From an uncultured Bacteroides sp. (GTDB lineage Bacteria > Bacteroidota > Bacteroidia > Bacteroidales > Bacteroidaceae), in NCBI GenBank assembly GCA_900544075.1, contig UQTJ01000068.1, positions 1-9,365 on the forward strand: a stretch of 9,365 nucleotides of DNA, read 5' to 3'. The notes beneath the pieces are model-generated. The model saw only the letters and a program-made list of their open reading frames with translations. It was not told where the DNA came from and ran no database searches. Shown here one piece after another: positions 6,085 to 9,365 of this stretch. Position 1 is the stretch's first letter; every line of letters begins with the position of its first letter. The position numbers were made by a program, and so were the translations under genes.

Positions 6085-8121
6085 CTATTTTATTCCGTTT
6101 CTTATCAGTAATGCTTCTATTCCCGGTTCCTGTCCGCGGAAGCGTTTATATAATGTCATTGGATGTTCTGTTCCACCCTTTGACAAGATATTATCTCGGA
6201 ATGACTGTGCCACTTCTCTATTGAAAATACCTTTTTCCTTAAACACCGAGAATGCATCGGCATCGAGTACCTCAGCCCATTTATAACTGTAGTATCCGGC
6301 CGAATATCCACCCGACATGATATGCCCGAACTGCACACTCATGCATGTTTCGTCCACCTGAGGCAGAAGCTGTGTTTTCTCCCATGCTTTCTTTTCATAA
6401 GCCTTCACATCACCGTCGAATAGCTCCTTTCTCGTGTACCAGGCCATATCCAACAGTCCGAAGCTCAATTGTCGCAGACATGCATACGCCACATTAAAAT
6501 TCTGTGAATCCACTATACTCTTAATCAGGTTTTCAGGTATAGGTTCGCCGGTCTGATAATGCTTGGCAAAAGTATTCAGAAAATCTTTTTCTACAGCAAA
6601 ATTTTCCATAATCTGCGACGGAAGTTCTACGAAATCCCAATATACATTGGTTCCGCTCATACACTGAAACCTGGTGTTTGCAAACATACCGTGCAAGGCA
6701 TGACCGAATTCATGCAGGAATGTATTCACTTCGGAGAATGTCAGAAGAGCCGGCTTCTCCGCTGTAGGTTTGGTAAAATTCATTGTTACCGATACATGCG
6801 GACGGCTGTTTGTTCCGTCATTTTCAATCCACTGCTCCTTATAGCTCGTCATCCATGCTCCGGAACGTTTTCCGGCTCTTGGATGGAAGTCTGTATAAAG
6901 TACTGCAAGGAATGTACCGTCTTCATCGAAAACCTCAAAAGCCTGCACATCCGGATGATATACAGGGATATCCTTATTTTCTCTGAATGTTATTCCATAT
7001 AATTTTGTTGCAAGTCCGAATACACCCTTCTTTACGTTTTCAAGCTCGAAATAAGGTCTCAATGCTTCTTCATCAAGACTGTATTTCTCATTTTTCAGTT
7101 TTTCAGCATAGAAAGAGAAATCCCATGGCATAAGTTCAAAGCCTTCACCCTCTGTCTGTTCTGCCAAATGCTTTATTTCTTCTATTTCCTTGTGTGCTGC
7201 AGGAGAATATGCTTCGAGCAGGTCATTCAGAAGTTTATAAACATTCTCGCTGTTCTCGGCCATTCTTTTTTTCAGAACATAGTCTGCATAGGTTTCAAAT
7301 CCGAGCAGTTGCGCTATCTCCATACGTTTGTTCACCAATTGCTTCACTATATCCTTATTGTCAAGCTCGTCGTTATGCGTACACTGGGTATTATACGCCA
7401 TATACATCTGCTTTCTGAGTTCCCTGTTTTTGCTGTATTTCATGAAAGGCACATAACTTGGAGCCTGCAGTGTGAACACCCATCCTTCCTTACCTTTTTC
7501 CTTTGCAGTATGAGCTGCTGCCTCAACGGCACTTTCAGGCAAGCCCTCCAAATCCTTACTGTCTGTGATATGCAGCTCGAATTTATTTGTTTCTTTCAGA
7601 TGGTTCTGCGAGAATTTCAAAGTAAGAGAACTAAGTTCGGCAGACAGTTTTCTGAATGTTTCCTTGTCTTTTTCATCAAGATTGGCTCCGTTTCGGACAA
7701 ATCCGTCATAAGTTTTCTCAAGCAAACGGCTTTCTTCCGGCGTAAGCTCCATACTGTCTTTTCTGCCATATACACTTTTCACCTTCTCAAACAGGACAGG
7801 ATTCAGGCTGATATTATTGCTATGCTCCGTAAGCTCCGGCATCATCTTTTCAGCAATAGCATCAAGCTCGTCATTCGTTTCCGCACTCATAAGATTGAAA
7901 AACACGGTAGTAACCCTGTCAAGCAGTTTTCCGGACTGTTCAAGCGCCAATATGGTATTTGCGAAATCCGGTTCATTGGTATTGCTGACAATTCTCTCTA
8001 TTTCATCATCTTCAATCTTCATTCCCTCCCTTATGGCAGGTTCAAAATTTGTGATTTTTATCCTGTCGAACGGGGTAGTATCATGCGGTGTATTATATAT
8101 TTGCAAAAATGGATTATTCAT
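6085..8121 (-). CDS. M3 family metallopeptidase (peptidyl-dipeptidase Dcp-like)
   Basis: This is a zinc peptidase of the thimet oligopeptidase group, which cleaves dipeptides or short oligopeptides from peptides. The zinc site is complete: HEFGHALHGMF (470-480, ligands H470 and H474) and the third ligand E499 in WDFVELPSQIMENF, exactly 25 residues after the second histidine, as in the family. The C-terminal GHIMSGGYSAGYYSYKWAEVLDADAF substrate-pocket segment is typical of Dcp. There is no signal peptide, so it should be cytosolic. I chose the ATG at 8121, giving a 678-residue protein that begins MNNPFLQIYNTPHDT, because Dcp homologues begin near MNPF. An upstream in-frame ATG at 8148 would add nine residues (687 total) and leave only 17 bases after the regulator gene. 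Neither start has a strong ribosome binding site. Confidence in the family is high, less so in the exact start. Confidence 0.93.
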   Translation of the reverse strand: MNNPFLQIYNTPHDTTPFDRIKITNFEPAIREGMKIEDDEIERIVSNTNEPDFANTILALEQSGKLLDRVTTVFFNLMSAETNDELDAIAEKMMPELTEHSNNISLNPVLFEKVKSVYGRKDSMELTPEESRLLEKTYDGFVRNGANLDEKDKETFRKLSAELSSLTLKFSQNHLKETNKFELHITDSKDLEGLPESAVEAAAHTAKEKGKEGWVFTLQAPSYVPFMKYSKNRELRKQMYMAYNTQCTHNDELDNKDIVKQLVNKRMEIAQLLGFETYADYVLKKRMAENSENVYKLLNDLLEAYSPAAHKEIEEIKHLAEQTEGEGFELMPWDFSFYAEKLKNEKYSLDEEALRPYFELENVKKGVFGLATKLYGITFRENKDIPVYHPDVQAFEVFDEDGTFLAVLYTDFHPRAGKRSGAWMTSYKEQWIENDGTNSRPHVSVTMNFTKPTAEKPALLTFSEVNTFLHEFGHALHGMFANTRFQCMSGTNVYWDFVELPSQIMENFAVEKDFLNTFAKHYQTGEPIPENLIKSIVDSQNFNVAYACLRQLSFGLLDMAWYTRKELFDGDVKAYEKKAWEKTQLLPQVDETCMSVQFGHIMSGGYSAGYYSYKWAEVLDADAFSVFKEKGIFNREVAQSFRDNILSKGGTEHPMTLYKRFRGQEPGIEALLIRNGIK

Positions 8122-8165
8122 ATCGTCTACTATCTCTAAATTATACATATATCATCGACCATAAA

Positions 8166-8858
8166 TCAGTCGTTTTCCATACTTTCAACTTCGCTTATCA
8201 GCTGAGCGAAATCATTTATGATTATTTTCTTTCTGCTAAGAACCAATCCACCTTTTTCCTGCAGTTCATTCAGTGCTCTCGATACATTGATTCTTGTATC
8301 GTCTATCAGCGAAGCCAAATCCTCCATTGTTATATACAGAGTCTTTTTCCCTTTAGGAATTATACACCTGAGAGCAAGGAAGTTTTTAAGTTTTTCGTGT
8401 GTATTGCCAATGTGTGAGTTCCAAAGTTTATTGTTGGCATTCTGTGCCCTGTTGCTCAGTATATTCAGATAATTCAGATTGAATATCTCAAACTTACATA
8501 AATTGGTCAGGATATACCCCTTATCTATATTCAACGTATCCACATCTCCCATAGCTGCATAGGTAGCGTTGAATTTAGTATGCATTCCGAAAAGAGAATA
8601 CGGCTCTATTATGTAAGGGCCGTTCACCTGTTCCTCTATCTTGAAATTATATTTTTCGTCGGTAGTAGTTATTGCCACACTACCGTCGAGGATAAAAATC
8701 AGGCTGTTGCATTTAGCATCCTGTATTGCTATATTCTGTTTGGCTTCATATTTATGAAACCCCATTTTAACTTTCTCGATAATACTCGTAATGTTCTCTT
8801 TAGTCAACCCCTGGAATAAAGGCAACTCCAATAATGTGTCATACATTGAAACTTTCAT
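8166..8858 (-). CDS. Crp/Fnr-family transcriptional regulator
   Basis: The 230-residue protein has an N-terminal cyclic-nucleotide-binding-type beta-roll (about 12-125, including LIFILDGSVAITT) and a C-terminal Crp-type winged helix. In the winged helix, ITMEDLASLIDDTRINVSRALNELQEKGGLVL (176-207) holds the helix-turn-helix, with the recognition helix near TRINVSRALNEL, and the wing KKIIINDFAQL follows. The phosphate-binding GE...RSA signature of cAMP-binding CRP is not evident (the segment reads EPYSLFGMHTKFNATYAA), and there is no N-terminal FNR cysteine cluster, so the signal it senses is unknown. The ATG at 8858 gives MKVSMYDTLLELPLFQGL; the ATG at 8846 (MYDTLL) is a close alternative. It is the first gene of the six-gene minus-strand run, behind a TAnnTTTG promoter that overlaps an inverted repeat, so it may regulate itself and the operon. 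Confidence 0.92.
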   Translation of the reverse strand: MKVSMYDTLLELPLFQGLTKENITSIIEKVKMGFHKYEAKQNIAIQDAKCNSLIFILDGSVAITTTDEKYNFKIEEQVNGPYIIEPYSLFGMHTKFNATYAAMGDVDTLNIDKGYILTNLCKFEIFNLNYLNILSNRAQNANNKLWNSHIGNTHEKLKNFLALRCIIPKGKKTLYITMEDLASLIDDTRINVSRALNELQEKGGLVLSRKKIIINDFAQLISEVESMEND

Positions 8859-8900
8859 GGTACGTTAAATTAAATGAGTATAAATCCTTATTTTAACATA

Positions 8901-8908
8901 CAAAGTTA
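8901..8908 (-). promoter_or_regulatory. predicted promoter -7 element for the Crp/Fnr operon
   Basis: Read on the minus strand, 8908-8901 give TAACTTTG, a full TAnnTTTG match. Initiation near 8894 would leave a leader of about 36 bases. No good TTTG -33 element is visible at the expected distance (around 8927), which may mean that the promoter needs an activator. Confidence 0.5.
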
Positions 8909-8922
8909 ACAATATATTTTGT
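8909..8922. promoter_or_regulatory. inverted repeat ACAA-N6-TTGT in the crp-like promoter
   Basis: ACAA (8909-8912) and TTGT (8919-8922) are separated by TATATT, immediately upstream of the -7 element and inside the -7/-33 spacer. The N6 spacing is that of Crp/Fnr-family operators, although the half-sites are not the classic TGTGA or TTGAT. In AT-rich DNA such a short dyad can arise by chance. It is a possible autoregulatory operator. Confidence 0.25.
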
Positions 8923-9040
8923 ATCCATCCACCTGTAGCCTTGTGTATTTTAGTATTTTTATTAATTGATTTACATAATAAGTCGTTTTATTTCAAAATA
9001 AAATATATAATCGGAGCTAATAGTTAGCCGTCGGTCAGAC

Positions 9041-9070
9041 ATTGTTGAATATATTTTTTTTGTACCTTTG
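9041..9070 (+). promoter_or_regulatory. predicted plus-strand promoter in the right intergenic region
   Basis: ATTG (9041-9044), 18 bases, then TACCTTTG (9063-9070) is the best two-part Bacteroidetes promoter match in the window. Initiation would fall near 9077. The first annotated gene it could serve lies beyond the right edge, or it may drive a small RNA or small ORF within 9077-9290. Confidence 0.5.
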
Positions 9071-9081
9071 TATCGAGAAAT

Positions 9082-9212
9082 TACGAAAAAGGTCTAAGTG
9101 ATTGAAAATGAGTTGCAGTTACCAACTCATAGTAGTAATAGGTTACGAATTTGTTAGTTATCTGCTGTTTTATTCTTCTGCGCGTTGCGTAACCTTCAAA
9201 GAACTCTTCGTA
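9082..9212. ncRNA. candidate structured RNA or leader, strand uncertain
   Basis: Three nested perfect inverted repeats could fold as a closed multibranch structure: TACGAA (9082-9087) with TTCGTA (9207-9212); ATGAGTTG (9108-9115) with CAACTCAT (9123-9130) around a 7-base loop; and AGGTTACG (9140-9147) with CGTAACCT (9188-9195) around a 40-base loop. A plus-strand promoter starts transcription about five bases before the first arm. A minus-strand promoter would start near 9208 and produce an RNA carrying the two inner stems, with TTTTC after the ATGAGTTG hairpin. No known riboswitch or housekeeping RNA signature was recognised. It is a candidate only. Confidence 0.3.
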
Positions 9213-9214
9213 TG

Positions 9215-9246
9215 CAAAAGTAGCACTTTAATGGCATATATTGAAA
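9215..9246 (-). promoter_or_regulatory. predicted minus-strand promoter facing the crp-like gene
   Basis: Read on the minus strand, 9222-9215 give TACTTTTG (TAnnTTTG), with TTTC (9246-9243) as a weak -33 element after a 20-base spacer. Transcription would start near 9208 and run antisense to the plus-strand transcript, towards the crp-like operon 350 bases away. Confidence 0.4.
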
Positions 9247-9304
9247 TAAAAATCCAGCTTTTTAAGCTCCACAGACAAGTTTTTCCGTAAAAGCGAATTT
9301 ATTC

Positions 9305-9346
9305 GTAGGAACATCATCATCAATAAATTGACGACCATGTTCCTAC
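9305..9346. repeat. 42-base near-perfect hairpin of unknown function
   Basis: GTAGGAACAT (9305-9314) pairs perfectly with ATGTTCCTAC (9337-9346). After a 2x2 internal loop (CA/CC), TCATCAA (9317-9323) pairs with TTGACGA (9328-9334) with a single A-C mismatch, closing on the tetraloop TAAA. No T-run follows on either strand, so it is not a canonical intrinsic terminator. It could be a leader hairpin of a gene beyond the edge, a dispersed palindromic element, or an end of a mobile element. Confidence 0.5.
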
Positions 9347-9365
9347 TATTGCATAAGCATAGAAA

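Larger units (their letters stand above)
8923..9365. other. gene-poor intergenic stretch with several inverted repeats
   Basis: No confident gene is present. The stretch is very AT-rich. In order it holds an A/T palindrome TTTTATTT/AAATAAAA (8986-9003), a small dyad GCTAA-TAG-TTAGC (9016-9028), a plus-strand promoter (9041-9070), nested inverted repeats (9082-9212), a facing minus-strand promoter (9215-9246), a dyad AGCTT-TTT-AAGCT (9256-9268), CGAAT-TT-ATTCG (9294-9305) and a 42-base hairpin (9305-9346). The only open frame is a 60-codon plus-strand ORF (9108-9290, ATG) that encodes a hydrophobic N-terminus and a basic C-terminus, with no recognised homology and no well-placed ribosome binding site. 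Confidence 0.6.

Noticed and set aside
7168..8139. Long plus-strand open frame of 323 codons opposite the M3 peptidase gene
   Set aside because: It is fully antisense to an intact conserved gene, its product is rich in Phe, Ile, Cys and His with no domain, and no promoter or ribosome binding site fits. It is a reading-frame shadow.
8986..9003. A/T palindrome TTTTATTT-CA-AAATAAAA as a terminator
   Set aside because: The stem contains only A-T pairs and no gene ends nearby; such repeats are expected by chance in this AT-rich stretch.
9102..9290. Small plus-strand ORF as a confident protein-coding gene
   Set aside because: It opens with TTG or, six bases later, ATG, lacks a correctly spaced ribosome binding site, has no recognised family and overlaps likely RNA structure. 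It is kept only as a speculative finding.
9305..9346. Integron attC-like site
   Set aside because: The arms do not carry the RYYYAAC/GTTRRRY core boxes and no integrase or cassette is present.

Overview
The window looks like chromosomal core DNA of a Bacteroidales species (Bacteroides/Phocaeicola-like). The evidence is an AT-rich genome, few strong Shine-Dalgarno sites, several matches to the Bacteroidetes promoter element TAnnTTTG, protein sequences typical of Bacteroidaceae, and a DciA-type (DUF721) gene directly after recF. No phage, transposase, CRISPR array or defence gene is recognisable.

Left part (1-1544): the 5' part of a tRNA-Tyr gene, cut by the window edge, is followed on the same (minus) strand by ribH (lumazine synthase, riboflavin pathway) and a membrane-anchored TPR protein. 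A nested hairpin with a U-tract lies between the TPR gene and ribH. A compact divergent promoter region (1399-1544) separates the TPR gene from recF.

Centre (1545-2946): recF and a DciA-like helicase-loader gene overlap by 11 bases on the plus strand, forming a small replication/repair unit. Its 3' end overlaps, tail to tail, the last gene of the operon arriving from the right.

Right part (2933-8858): six minus-strand genes with gaps of about 44, 11, 11 and 29 bases and one overlap look like a single operon. In order of transcription they are a Crp/Fnr-family regulator, an M3 (Dcp-type) metallopeptidase, a small lipoprotein, a dCMP deaminase-type enzyme, a CtpA (S41) protease and 5-formyltetrahydrofolate cyclo-ligase. 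They mix peptide/envelope proteolysis with nucleotide and folate metabolism. A TAnnTTTG promoter with an overlapping inverted repeat lies just upstream of the regulator gene.

Far right (8859-9365): about 500 bases without a confident gene. This stretch has the most unexplained structure: two facing TAnnTTTG promoters about 145 bases apart, nested inverted repeats between them that could fold as a small RNA, a 60-codon hydrophobic ORF in the same interval, and a 42-base near-perfect hairpin close to the window edge. This is the best place to look for something undescribed. The remaining genes are ordinary members of known families.
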